The translations under genes were made by a program, and so were the position numbers. From Propioniciclava sinopodophylli (GTDB lineage: Bacteria > Actinomycetota > Actinomycetes > Propionibacteriales > Propionibacteriaceae): DNA of 64,000 nt. The notes under the pieces were generated by a model, which saw only the letters and a list, made by a program, of their open reading frames with translations, was not told the DNA's origin and made no database searches. The DNA is taken from contig NZ_SDMQ01000001.1 in assembly GCF_004324755.1 (NCBI RefSeq), positions 390,814-454,813 on the forward strand. Reading direction: 5' to 3'. Positions 35,991 to 45,034 of the stretch are shown here, one piece after another; the first letter of the stretch is position 1, and each line of letters begins with the position of its first letter.

Positions 35991-37010
35991 ATGCCCATTG
36001 CAACGCCCGACGTGTACGCCGAGATGATCGACCGTGCGAAGTCGAAGGGCTTCGCCTACCCGGCCATCAATGTGACCTCGTCGCAGACCCTGAATGCGGC
36101 CCTCAAGGGCTTCGCGGACGCCGGTAGCGACGGCATCATCCAGTTCTCGACCGGTGGGGCCGAGTACGCCTCCGGTCAAGGCGTCAAGGACATGGTGACC
36201 GGCGCCGTCGCGCTCGCCGAGTTCGCGCACGTGGTCGCCGCCAAGTACCCGATCAACGTGGCCATCCACACCGACCACTGCCCCAAGGACAAGCTGGACA
36301 CCTACGTCCGCCCCCTGCTGGAGATCTCCCGCCAGCGCGTGGCGAACGGCCAGGACCCGCTGTTCCAGTCCCACATGTGGGACGGCTCCGCCGTTCCGAT
36401 GGAGGAGAACCTCCAGATCGCCGAGGAGCTGCTGGCGCTGACCCAGTACAACAAGCAGATCCTCGAGATCGAGATCGGTGTCGTCGGTGGCGAGGAGGAC
36501 GGCGTCGCCAACGAGATCAACGAGAAGCTCTACACCACCCCCGAGGACGGCCTCCGCACTGCCGAGGCCCTCGGCCTGGGCGAGAAGGGCCGCTACATGG
36601 CCGCCTTCACCTTCGGCAACGTGCACGGCGTGTACAAGCCGGGTGCGGTCAAGCTGCGCCCCGAGGTCCTCAAGGACATCCAGGACGCCGTGGCCGCCAA
36701 GTACGGCAAGGACAAGCCGTTCGACCTCGTCTTCCACGGTGGCTCGGGCTCCTCGGCGCAGGACATCGCTGACGCGGTGTCCTACGGCGTCATCAAGATG
36801 AACGTCGACACCGACACCCAGTACGCGTTCACCCGCCCGGTGGCCGGCTGGATGCTCAGCAACTACGCCGGGGTCCTGAAGATCGACGGCGACGTCGGCA
36901 ACAAGAAGCAGTACGACCCCCGCGCCTGGGGCAAGGAGGCCGAGAACGCGATGTCCGCGCGCATCGTCCAGGCCTGCCAGGACCTCGGCTCGGTCGGCAC
37001 GCACGCCTGA
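35991..37010 (+). CDS. fba: class II fructose-bisphosphate aldolase
   Basis: A 339-residue zinc-dependent aldolase of glycolysis and gluconeogenesis, splitting fructose 1,6-bisphosphate. The signature HTDHCPKDKL carries a zinc histidine and the catalytic Asp; further histidines are in GNVHGVYKPG and VFHGGSGS. KMNVDTDTQYAF is the phosphate-binding strand region. Length and ends are typical of actinobacterial FbaA. ATG 35991 follows AAGGAG at good spacing. About 145 bases of leader and promoter region precede it. Codon choice is strongly biased to C-ending codons, as expected for high expression. In other actinobacteria fba also lies near purA and DUF3151, as here. Confidence 0.95.
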   Translation: MPIATPDVYAEMIDRAKSKGFAYPAINVTSSQTLNAALKGFADAGSDGIIQFSTGGAEYASGQGVKDMVTGAVALAEFAHVVAAKYPINVAIHTDHCPKDKLDTYVRPLLEISRQRVANGQDPLFQSHMWDGSAVPMEENLQIAEELLALTQYNKQILEIEIGVVGGEEDGVANEINEKLYTTPEDGLRTAEALGLGEKGRYMAAFTFGNVHGVYKPGAVKLRPEVLKDIQDAVAAKYGKDKPFDLVFHGGSGSSAQDIADAVSYGVIKMNVDTDTQYAFTRPVAGWMLSNYAGVLKIDGDVGNKKQYDPRAWGKEAENAMSARIVQACQDLGSVGTHA

Positions 37011-37049
37011 CGGTCTCTCGCCGCGTCCGCCCAGGACTCGCTCAACTAC

Positions 37050-37090
37050 CGCCGAGGACTCGTGGTCTCCCCGACCACGAGTCCTCGGCG
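37050..37090 (+). terminator. terminator hairpin after fba
   Basis: Perfect 18-base arms (37050-37067 and 37073-37090) around TCCCC, based on CGCCGAGGACTCGTGG; no T-run. The related string GAGTCCTCGGCGG recurs singly at 38140. Confidence 0.8.
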
Positions 37091-37104
37091 TTCGTCGTGG
37101 TGGT

Positions 37105-37110
37105 TAGGGT
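37105..37110 (+). promoter_or_regulatory. -10 box of the GNAT-NUDIX gene (leaderless)
   Basis: TAGGGT ends six bases before ATG 37117. Confidence 0.5.
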
Positions 37111-37116
37111 GAGGCC

Positions 37117-38136
37117 ATGTCAGGCCCTCGACGGTTGTCCTTCACTGGTCCGCGCTTCGCGACCGCGGACGACCTGACCCGGCTCCGCGCCGACCTGCCC
37201 GGCGACCCCCACGGTCCGGGCGCCTTCACCCTCGCCATCGGCCGACCCGCCGTCGGGTTCGCGCACGCGGTCGCCGTCGCGCCCGGGCACTGGCACCTCG
37301 CCCACCTCCACGTCGAGCGCGACGCCCGCCGCCGCGGCCTGGGCCGCTACCTGCTCGACTGCGCGCTCGGCACGGCGCTCGACCGCGGGGCCCTCCGCCT
37401 CACCGTGTCACCACCGTCCAGGGCGCCCTGGCGCGCGCTGTGCGCCAGGGCCGGGTTCGCCCCCGAGGAGTATGGCGACGGCACCCTGGCGGTGGCCCTC
37501 GCTGACGAGCCGCCGCCGCGCCCGGCGGTGAGCGTGATCCCCGTACGGCAGGGCGCGGACGGGCTGGAGGTGTTCATCCAGCACCGCGTGCGCACGATGG
37601 ACGCCTTCGCCGGGGTCGTCGTGTTCCCCGGCGGCCGCGTCGACCCGGCTGACGAGGCGTCCGGCCGGGCCCTGACGCTGGCGTCCGCCGTGCTGGACGC
37701 GCACGCCCGCAGCTGGTCGGCCACCGGCCACGACCCGCGCACGCTGCTCGCGACCGGCGTCCGCGAGCTGGCCGAGGAGACAGGGGCGGTTGTCGACCCC
37801 GCGCGCCTGCTGCCCTGGGACAACTGGATCACCCCGCTCGGCTACGCCCGCCGGTTCGACGTCGCGTTCTTCCTGCTGCCGGACGACGCCGACACCCACG
37901 TGCACAGCACGACCGAGGCGACGGCGTCCGAATGGCTGGCGGTCGACGAGCTGGTGGCGCGCACCGAGGCGGGCGTCCTGGCGATGGTGCCGCCGACGCG
38001 GACGCTGGTGGACGAGCTTCAGCGGCTGGGGTCGCTGGATGCCGTCCTCGGTCTGGCGCGTGGGATGGGCACGGTCGTACCCGTCCGCCACGACGTTGCC
38101 TCCCCGCGGCCGCGGAGCATGAGTCCTCGCCGGTAG
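37117..38136 (+). CDS. GNAT acetyltransferase fused to a NUDT19-like NUDIX hydrolase
   Basis: A 339-residue two-domain protein. Residues ~1-130 are a small GNAT domain with the acetyl-CoA loop RRRGLGRYLL and a final FAPEEYGDG strand. Residues ~135-310 are a NUDIX domain: GGRVDPAD begins the box but the VRELAEETGAV half follows only after a ~35-residue insertion, the arrangement of NUDT19-type coenzyme A diphosphatases. The fusion suggests a role in acyl-CoA or CoA turnover, with the GNAT part perhaps sensing acetyl-CoA. Its leaderless start is clear. The C-terminal tail (SPRPRSMSPRR) is not conserved-looking. Confidence 0.8.
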   Translation: MSGPRRLSFTGPRFATADDLTRLRADLPGDPHGPGAFTLAIGRPAVGFAHAVAVAPGHWHLAHLHVERDARRRGLGRYLLDCALGTALDRGALRLTVSPPSRAPWRALCARAGFAPEEYGDGTLAVALADEPPPRPAVSVIPVRQGADGLEVFIQHRVRTMDAFAGVVVFPGGRVDPADEASGRALTLASAVLDAHARSWSATGHDPRTLLATGVRELAEETGAVVDPARLLPWDNWITPLGYARRFDVAFFLLPDDADTHVHSTTEATASEWLAVDELVARTEAGVLAMVPPTRTLVDELQRLGSLDAVLGLARGMGTVVPVRHDVASPRPRSMSPRR

Positions 38137-38155
38137 TTGCACGAGTCCTCGGCGG

Positions 38156-39109
38156 TCAGGCGTCCTGTCGGTCGGCGATACCGAACGCCGTGGCCGCCAT
38201 GGAGTACAGCAGGCCCCACGCGCTCATCCTGTCCACCACCGGACGGATCAGCCGGCCGAGCAGGCCGAACGTGCGGCGTCCGGACGTGCGCGTCACATCG
38301 GCGCCGCCAGGGGCGGGCCGGACCTCGAAGCGGTCGTAGGTGATGGGCTGGCCGGCGTGGGCGCTGTCCTCGGCGGTGGTCACCCAGGTGATGACCTCGG
38401 CGTCGCCCTCGCGCTCGCGGGTGCAGGCCAAGCTCACCGTGAGCGACTTCGAACCCTTGCGGAGCTGGTTGCGCAGGCCATCCGCGGACACCGTCGTCTT
38501 GTCGGGGTCGTACGCCCACACGCGCAGGAAGGTGGGGTCGGCGAGGGTGTCGGCCACCAACTCGGGGGGCGAGGAGACGAACGTCCCGACGCGGAACGCG
38601 TGGGCCGGATCGGGGAGGAGGCCCGGCACGACCGGGACCTGCTCGGCCGAGTAGGCCTCGTCGGATCCCGCCTTCAGTTCCGGCACCAGGTCCTGCGGGA
38701 CGACGCCGTCGGCCGCCACGAGCCGGCGCACGGTGCCCGACGGTTCCTGCAGGAGGGCGACGAGGATCGCGAAGGTGTCCGGGGCGCGGCCGGCCTGGTC
38801 GATGAGGGCCCTGGCGCGGGGGGTGGCCTTCCAATCGCCCTCGCCGAGCTCGTGGAGCGTGCGGGGCGGTGGCAGCGTCGCGGTGGCGTCCGGGAGCCCG
38901 AGGGAGGCGAGGTCGGCGTCCATCGCCTCGCGGGCCCGGGCACGGGCCGAGGAGAGGGAGATGCCGTGACGCCCGAGCACGCGGCCGGCCGAGCCGCCGA
39001 TGGAGAGCAAGCCGAGGTAGAGGTGGTCGAGGTCGACCTCGGTCGCACGGACGCGGGCGGCCTCGCGCCAGGCGGCATGGGCCCAGAGGGCGGTCAGGGT
39101 CAGGCTCAT
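38156..39109 (-). CDS. ClpN-like repeat domain fused to an SRPBCC domain
   Basis: A 317-residue cytoplasmic protein. The N-terminal ~145 residues resemble the Clp_N substrate-binding repeats of ClpA/ClpC/ClpB (DLDHLYLGLLSIGGSAGRVLG and a second EPSGTVRRLVA unit), but no ATPase follows. Residues ~165-290 look like an SRPBCC/START lipid-cup domain (FRVGTFVSSPPELVADTLAD onward). Its ATG overlaps the stop of the upstream HTH gene by four bases, so the two are translationally coupled. Such proteins could be sensors or adaptors. The function is unknown. Confidence 0.7.
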   Translation of the reverse strand: MSLTLTALWAHAAWREAARVRATEVDLDHLYLGLLSIGGSAGRVLGRHGISLSSARARAREAMDADLASLGLPDATATLPPPRTLHELGEGDWKATPRARALIDQAGRAPDTFAILVALLQEPSGTVRRLVAADGVVPQDLVPELKAGSDEAYSAEQVPVVPGLLPDPAHAFRVGTFVSSPPELVADTLADPTFLRVWAYDPDKTTVSADGLRNQLRKGSKSLTVSLACTREREGDAEVITWVTTAEDSAHAGQPITYDRFEVRPAPGGADVTRTSGRRTFGLLGRLIRPVVDRMSAWGLLYSMAATAFGIADRQDA

Positions 39110-39366
39110 CGGTGGTTCCTCTCGCGGAGTTCGGGGGTGATGCGGCGCACGTACTTCTTGTGGACGGCCTGGCGGGTGACGCCGAGGGCGGCCGCGATCT
39201 CGGGCCAGCCGTGGCCTGCGCTCAGGGCGTTCTCGACCTGCGTGAACTCGAGGGTGTCGGCCAGCTTGCGCAGGGACGCCACGGCCCGCAGCGCCGCCAG
39301 CGGGTCTCCGGGGTCGGCCGCCGCCCGCGCGACGTCCTGGGGTCGGGGCGCGGGGTCAGGGTCCAT
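39106..39366 (-). CDS. small helix-turn-helix regulator
   Basis: An 86-residue DNA-binding protein. The helix-turn-helix is GWPEIAAALGVTRQAVHKKY at residues ~55-75, followed by a basic end (RRITPELRERNHR). It probably binds the 45-base palindrome just upstream and represses its own operon, which also encodes the ClpN-SRPBCC protein; that protein could act as its ligand-sensing partner. ATG 39366 has a TTGACA / CAAAGT promoter ending seven bases upstream. A TTG further upstream lies inside the palindrome and is unlikely. Confidence 0.78.
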   Translation of the reverse strand: MDPDPAPRPQDVARAAADPGDPLAALRAVASLRKLADTLEFTQVENALSAGHGWPEIAAALGVTRQAVHKKYVRRITPELRERNHR

Positions 39367-39369
39367 GGG

Positions 39370-39414
39370 AGCAACTTTGGTTGACAACGGCCGCGGCTGT
39401 CAACCCGGGTTGCT
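39370..39414. promoter_or_regulatory. 45-bp two-level palindromic operator
   Basis: Inner arms GGTTGACA (39379-39386) and TGTCAACC (39398-39405) and outer arms AGCAAC (39370-39375) and GTTGCT (39409-39414) share one centre at 39392. The inner arm contains the minus-strand TTGACA -35 element. It lies between divergent starts at 39366 and 39440, so bound protein would block at least the HTH operon. Confidence 0.75.
39374..39379 (-). promoter_or_regulatory. -10 box of the HTH / ClpN operon (leaderless)
   Basis: CAAAGT on the minus strand, 18 bases from TTGACA and seven bases before ATG 39366. Confidence 0.4.
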
Positions 39415-39426
39415 CTCGCGTGGTTG

Positions 39427-39432
39427 TACGGT
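39427..39432 (+). promoter_or_regulatory. -10 box of the 99-residue membrane protein gene (leaderless)
   Basis: TACGGT ends seven bases before ATG 39440. Confidence 0.5.
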
Positions 39433-39439
39433 GTTGGCC

Positions 39440-39739
39440 ATGACCATCGGACCCGCCGAGACCGTCGCACTCCTCGCCGTGTTCGGGGCGATCTTCCTCA
39501 TCATGATGCGCGGGCCCCGCACCGCGACTGCCGGCGAGAACCTGGCGAGCATCTTCGAGGAGCCCTCGCGGCCTCTGCCCGGCCAGAAGGCCCGCGTGTG
39601 GGCGCTGGCCACGCTGTACGACGCCGGCGTGGACGCCGACTCCGACCCGGTCTACGCGATGAAGGTGCTGCGGCAGGCCGAGCCGCGGCTGTCTCTGGTG
39701 GCGGCCAAGGCGCTGGTGGACACGATCAACCGCTACTGA
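39440..39739 (+). CDS. small membrane-anchored protein
   Basis: A 99-residue protein with one N-terminal membrane helix (AETVALLAVFGAIFLIMM, ~6-23) and a short soluble part. The C-terminal third (LRQAEPRLSLVAAKALVDTINR) resembles the end of ribosomal protein L7/L12-like domains, which also occur in small actinobacterial membrane proteins. No enzyme motif is present. It is divergent from the HTH/ClpN operon across the large palindrome and could share its control. Function unknown. Confidence 0.65.
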   Translation: MTIGPAETVALLAVFGAIFLIMMRGPRTATAGENLASIFEEPSRPLPGQKARVWALATLYDAGVDADSDPVYAMKVLRQAEPRLSLVAAKALVDTINRY

Positions 39740-39800
39740 GGGGCTGTCGGCGGGAAGGGGTGCCTGAGGTGCGGGCCCCAGCGAGCCTCGAAGGGCCCCG
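39740..39800. repeat. intergenic repeat, CTGAGGTGCGGGCC family plus CTGTCGGCGG unit
   Basis: GGGGCTGTCGGCGGG just after the stop matches the tandem unit at 5447. GGTGCCTGAGGTGCGGGCC and GCGAGCCTCGAAGG follow, the inverse of the element at 7720. Confidence 0.6.
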
Positions 39801-39814
39801 GGGCCTTCCACCAC

Positions 39815-39820
39815 TAGGCT
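39815..39820 (+). promoter_or_regulatory. -10 box of the DUF3151 gene (leaderless)
   Basis: TAGGCT ends seven bases before ATG 39828. Confidence 0.55.
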
Positions 39821-39827
39821 GACGTCC

Positions 39828-40283
39828 ATGTCGAGTGACGCGCGCACCCTGCTGCTGGCCGCCCCCGTGGGGCGCACGGAACTGCCGGTCGACGAGGCGC
39901 TCGACGACATCGTCGCGCTGGGGGAGGGATCCTTCCTCGACGTCGTGGCCAAGCACCCCGCCTCGTCGCTGGCGTGGGCGCTGTTGGCCGAGGGCTCGCT
40001 GAGCGCGCGCACGACGCAGGGCAACCTGTCGGCGTACGCGTTCGCCCGCACCGGGTACCACCGCGGGTTGGACGCCCTCCGTCGCGCCGGCTGGCGGGGC
40101 AAGGGCCCGATCCCGTGGGCCCACGAGCCGAACCAGGGTTTCCTGCGCGCGCTGTGGGCGTTGGCGTCCGCGGCGTATCGCATCGGGGAGCAGGCCGAGT
40201 ACGAACGCTGCGTGTTGTTCCTGCTGGAGGCGTCCGAGGAGGGCTACGTCGAGCTGGCCCGCACGCGTCCGCTCGCGCTCTGA
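39828..40283 (+). CDS. DUF3151 family protein
   Basis: A 151-residue soluble helical protein. The blocks FLDVVAKHPASSLAWALLAE and AFARTGYHRGLDALRRAGWRG are typical of DUF3151, an actinobacteria-specific family of unknown function often found beside purA or fba, as here. It has no catalytic signature. It starts at a leaderless promoter. A promoter for purA follows its stop, so the two genes are probably not obligately co-transcribed. Confidence 0.85.
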   Translation: MSSDARTLLLAAPVGRTELPVDEALDDIVALGEGSFLDVVAKHPASSLAWALLAEGSLSARTTQGNLSAYAFARTGYHRGLDALRRAGWRGKGPIPWAHEPNQGFLRALWALASAAYRIGEQAEYERCVLFLLEASEEGYVELARTRPLAL

Positions 40284-40338
40284 GCCGCGCCCGGGGCGTC
40301 CGGAAGGCGGACCCACGGCGTCGGAACGGTGTTTCGGA

Positions 40339-41684
<1,346 letters not shown>

Positions 41685-41685
<1 letters not shown>

Positions 41686-42033
41686 TGCACCTCCTCTACG
41701 ACGCCGACTGCGGGTTCTGCTCGCGTTCGGCGTCGTGGCTTGCTGCGTCGGGAGTCCCGGGGGTGCGGTCGATGCAGTCGCTCGACCTAGGGCGCGTTGG
41801 GGGTGGACGCCGTGCGTGCGGGTCGCGAGATCCCGGCCGTGCTGGCGGACGGTCGTGTGGTGTACGGCGCCCGCGCGATCGGGGAGGCGCTGCGGTTCGG
41901 GCCCTGGTGGCTGCGTGGCGCGGGGTGGCTGATCCGACGTCCCCTCGCGTGGCCTGCTGATCTGGTCTACCGCTTCGTGTCGCGGTTCCGGCACCGCCTC
42001 CCCGGCGGTACCGGGGAGTGCCGGCTGGGCTGA
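41685..42033 (+). pseudogene. DUF393 (DCC thiol-disulfide oxidoreductase-like) gene with a frameshift
   Basis: The frame opening at ATG 41685 gives MHLLYDADCGFCSRSASWLA, with the DxxCxxC motif of the DCC family. Near 41790 the homologous frame continues one register away (GVDAVRAGREIPAVLADGRVVYGARAIGEAL) to a stop at 42033. One extra base around GGCGCGTTGGGGG explains the shift. The gene overlaps the purA stop (TGATG), so it was once translationally coupled. It is broken, or there is a sequencing error. Confidence 0.78.
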
Positions 42034-42136
42034 TCGACGCGTAATTCTCGGGCCCCGATGGGGGTCAGGGGTGTTCGCCTGGACCTTGGCCGAATGTCGG
42101 GCCGGAACCATCAAAGATCCGGGGTCCGATGGGCAC

Positions 42137-42142
42137 TAGGGT
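42137..42142 (+). promoter_or_regulatory. -10 box of the broken alcohol dehydrogenase gene
   Basis: TAGGGT, 25 bases before ATG 42168, with GAGGGAGGG as ribosome site; the promoter looks intact. Confidence 0.4.
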
Positions 42143-42167
42143 GGACGCACCGACGAGGGAGGGCATC

Positions 42168-42755
42168 ATGCGCGCGGTCAGGCGCCACGGGGTGGGCGAT
42201 CTCAGAATCACCGCCGACCCCATGCCCCAGAAGATCGAGGGGTTCACCCGGGTGCGGATCGGCGCGGTCGGGCTGTGCGGGTCTGACCTGCACTGGCTTT
42301 CCGAAGGGGGCATCGGTGACGTGCGCATCGAGCACCCGATCATCCCGGGCCACGAGCAGGGCGGCGTGGCCCTCGACGGCCCGTTCGCCGGCCGCGTGGT
42401 CGCGATCGACCCGGCTCTGCCGTGCCGTTAGTGCGCGCGCTGCCTGGAGGGGAACCCGAACCTCTGCCCGCGAATCGCCTTCTCCGGCAACGCTGGCCTC
42501 GACGGGGGCCTGTGCGAGGTGATGAGCTGGCCGACGCACGCGGTGGTGCCGCTGCCCGAGGGTATGACCGCCGAGGACGCCGCGATGCTCGAGCCGCTTG
42601 GGGTCGCGATCCATGCCTGGGACCTCGGCCACGTGAGGCTCGGTGACCGGGTCGCCGTGGTGGGTGCGGGGCCCATCGGGCTCTTCCTGGTCCAGTTGGC
42701 GGCGCGCAGCCTGACCGATGAGGTCGTCGCCGTCGAACCGCTGGAACATCGCGCG
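42168..42755 (+). pseudogene. zinc alcohol dehydrogenase (polyol/idonate type), stop codon and truncated
   Basis: The frame encodes the N-terminal half of a medium-chain dehydrogenase: catalytic zinc ligands in GLCGSDLHW and PGHEQGG, structural-zinc cysteines in CARCLEGNPNLC, and the Rossmann strand VAVVGAGPIGLFLVQLAAR. A TAG at 42429-42431 (codon 88) interrupts it just before the structural-zinc loop. Homology ends abruptly near 42755 after EVVAVEPLEHR, where a transporter sequence begins in another frame. The gene is dead twice over: nonsense and deletion. Confidence 0.82.
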
Positions 42756-43898
42756 GCGTCCGTTCATCTTCGTGGGGGCGCTGTTGCTCGTGCGGGTGAT
42801 GGCGTGGTTGTGGCTGCCGCAGCCGCCGCCCGCCTCGCAGGCCGGGCTGGCCGTCTGGGCGGCGCTCACCTACATCGCCTACAACACCGTGCAGACGATC
42901 GTGTCGGTGCCTTACTCGAGCCTGTCCACCGAGGTGAGCGCCGACTTCGATCAGCGCAACAAGGTCAACGTGCTGAGGCTGCTGTTCTCGACGGTCGCCA
43001 GCGCCGGCACCACCCTGCTCGCGGCGCGGCTCTTCGAGGACTACCGCCACGGACGCCTCGAACTCGGCGCGCTCTACCTGGTCATCGTCTCGGCTTCGGC
43101 GGCGTGTTCGCGCTGATCATGCTCGGGGTCGCGCTCTTCACCCGCGAGCGCGTGCCCGCGCCGGCGCGAGCCGAGCCGTTCACGCTGGCTGGATTCCTGG
43201 CCCCGCTCCGGCTGAGCCCCTACCGGCGGCTGCTGGGCATGTACCTGTGCCAGGCGCTGGCGTTCGACGTGATCACCACGACCGTCATGTACTACACGCT
43301 CTACGTCGTCACCGGGGTCAGCTCGCAGGTGCTGCTGGGCATCTTCATCGCCGTCAACGTCGTGGTGTTCCCGGTGGTCAACGTGCTGGTCGGGCGGGTC
43401 GACAAGCACCGGATCTACCGCACGCTGCTGCCGATCGCCGTCGCGATGGTGTTCGTGGTGGCGCTGTTCCCGCGCGGCGCGAACCCCGTGCTGCTGTACG
43501 CGGCGACCGGCGTGATGGCGGTCGGGTTCGTGGGCGCGCAGCTGATGAGCTGGGTCATGTTCCCCGACGTGCTGGACGCCGCCGAGCTCGCCACCGGCCA
43601 GCGCAACGCCGGCGGCTTCACGGGACTGATGACGTTCATCCGGGGGATGGCCGCAGCGCTGACAATCCAGCTCGTCGCGATGGTGCTGCAGTTCACCGGC
43701 TACCGCGCCCCTGTCGGAGCCGAGGTGGTCGCGCAGCCCGACGACGTGCAGTGGGGGATCCGGCTCACCCTGCTGGGCGCCGTCGCCGTGCTGCTGTCGT
43801 TGGGCTGGTGGATCTCCCGGCGCTACCCACTCACCTTGGCCCGCTGCCGCCAGATGCAGGACGAACTGCTCGAACTCAGGCGACGTACTCGAGGTTGA
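42748..43898 (+). pseudogene. GPH-family (MelB-like) sugar symporter, 5' end lost and frameshifted
   Basis: From RRPFIFVGALLL onward this is the central and C-terminal part of a glycoside-pentoside-hexuronide:cation symporter, including IAYNTVQTIVSVPYSSL. The first ~90 residues are missing, replaced by the dehydrogenase fragment. Around 43095-43105 the frame changes again, and the rest (GGVFALIMLGVALFTRERV to RRRTRG) runs to a stop at 43898. The deletion that fused the two genes removed their junction region. Its 3' end overlaps the convergent ABC gene by 23 bases. Confidence 0.82.
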
Positions 43899-45006
43899 CC
43901 TCCGACTGGGGGTCGAAGAAGGTGCACTCGCCGACGCGTGGCTTGATGTGCAGGACGTCCTCGGCCTGGAAGTTGTGCCGCTTGTCTTCTCGGATGATGA
44001 CGCGCTGTCCCCGGACCGTGACCGGCGAGTCGTCGGTCAAGATCGGGTCGCAGTACAGGAACAACTCCGAGCCCAAGTGCTCGACCAGGTTGACGCGGGC
44101 CGGCACGCTGCCCGCCGGGGCCGCCGCGCCGCTGCCGACCACCTCCCACGACTCGGGGCGGACGCCAACCGTCACCCTGCTTCCCCCACGGCCCACCAGC
44201 TCCCGGGGCATGCCGAGGTCGGAGGCTCGGTCCCCTCCGAGGGTGGCATATCCATCGCGGATCGTGATGCCGTCCATCAGCGTGACCGCCGGGGAGCCGA
44301 TGAAGCCGGCCACGAACGTGTTGATCGGCTTCTCGTAGAGGGTGGTCGGGGTGTCCACCTGCTGGACGACGCCATCCTTGAGCACACACACCCGGTCGCC
44401 CATTGTCATAGCCTCGGTCTGGTCGTGGGTGACGTAGACGGTGGTGACGCCGAGCTCGCGCTGCAACTGAGCGATTTGGCTGCGCGTGGAGACGCGCAGC
44501 TTGGCGTCCAGGTTGGACAGGGGCTCGTCCATGCAGAACACCTTCGGGTCGCGCACGATCGCGCGGCCCATCGCGACGCGTTGCCGCTGGCCACCCGACA
44601 TGGTGCCGGGCTTGGTGTCGAGGAGGGGCTCCAGCTCGAGCATCTTGGCCGCCGCGGCGACCTTTTCGGCGATGATGCCAGCCGGCACCTTCGCGTTCTC
44701 GAGGGCGAACGCCATGTTCTGACGAGCCGTCATGTTGGGGTAGAGCGCGTAGCTCTGGAACACCATGGCCGTGTCGCGGTTGCGGGCAGGCACCTCCGAG
44801 ACGTCCACGCCGTCGATGAAGATCCACCCCTCGTCGACGGGCTCGAGCCCAGCCAGCATCCGCAGGGTCGTGGACTTGCCACAGCCCGAGGGGCCGACGA
44901 GCACGAGGAACTCCCCGTCGTCGATGGTGAGGTCGATCCGGTTGACGGCCGGAGGGCGGTTCGGGTCGTAGATGCGGGACGCCTGTCGGAACTCGACTCT
45001 GGCCAT
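43876..45006 (-). CDS. sugar ABC importer ATPase (UgpC/MsmK type)
   Basis: A 376-residue ATPase of CUT1-type carbohydrate importers. Walker A GPSGCGKST, Q-loop VFQSYALYPNM, signature MSGGQRQR and Walker B CMDEPLSNLD are intact. The C-terminal ~130 residues form the regulatory OB-like (TOBE) domain. ATG 45006 follows AAGGAGGACACC. It is the last gene of an operon with a binding protein and two permeases, so it probably serves that system; such ATPases can also serve several importers. Confidence 0.92.
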   Translation of the reverse strand: MARVEFRQASRIYDPNRPPAVNRIDLTIDDGEFLVLVGPSGCGKSTTLRMLAGLEPVDEGWIFIDGVDVSEVPARNRDTAMVFQSYALYPNMTARQNMAFALENAKVPAGIIAEKVAAAAKMLELEPLLDTKPGTMSGGQRQRVAMGRAIVRDPKVFCMDEPLSNLDAKLRVSTRSQIAQLQRELGVTTVYVTHDQTEAMTMGDRVCVLKDGVVQQVDTPTTLYEKPINTFVAGFIGSPAVTLMDGITIRDGYATLGGDRASDLGMPRELVGRGGSRVTVGVRPESWEVVGSGAAAPAGSVPARVNLVEHLGSELFLYCDPILTDDSPVTVRGQRVIIREDKRHNFQAEDVLHIKPRVGECTFFDPQSEVNLEYVA

Positions 45007-45034
45007 GGTGTCCTCCTTGCTGGGTGCGGTCAGG

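Noticed and set aside
42034..42136. Small gene between the DCC remnant and the dehydrogenase
   Set aside because: The frames are short and lack a ribosome site; the CCCCGATGGGG string is a local palindrome only.
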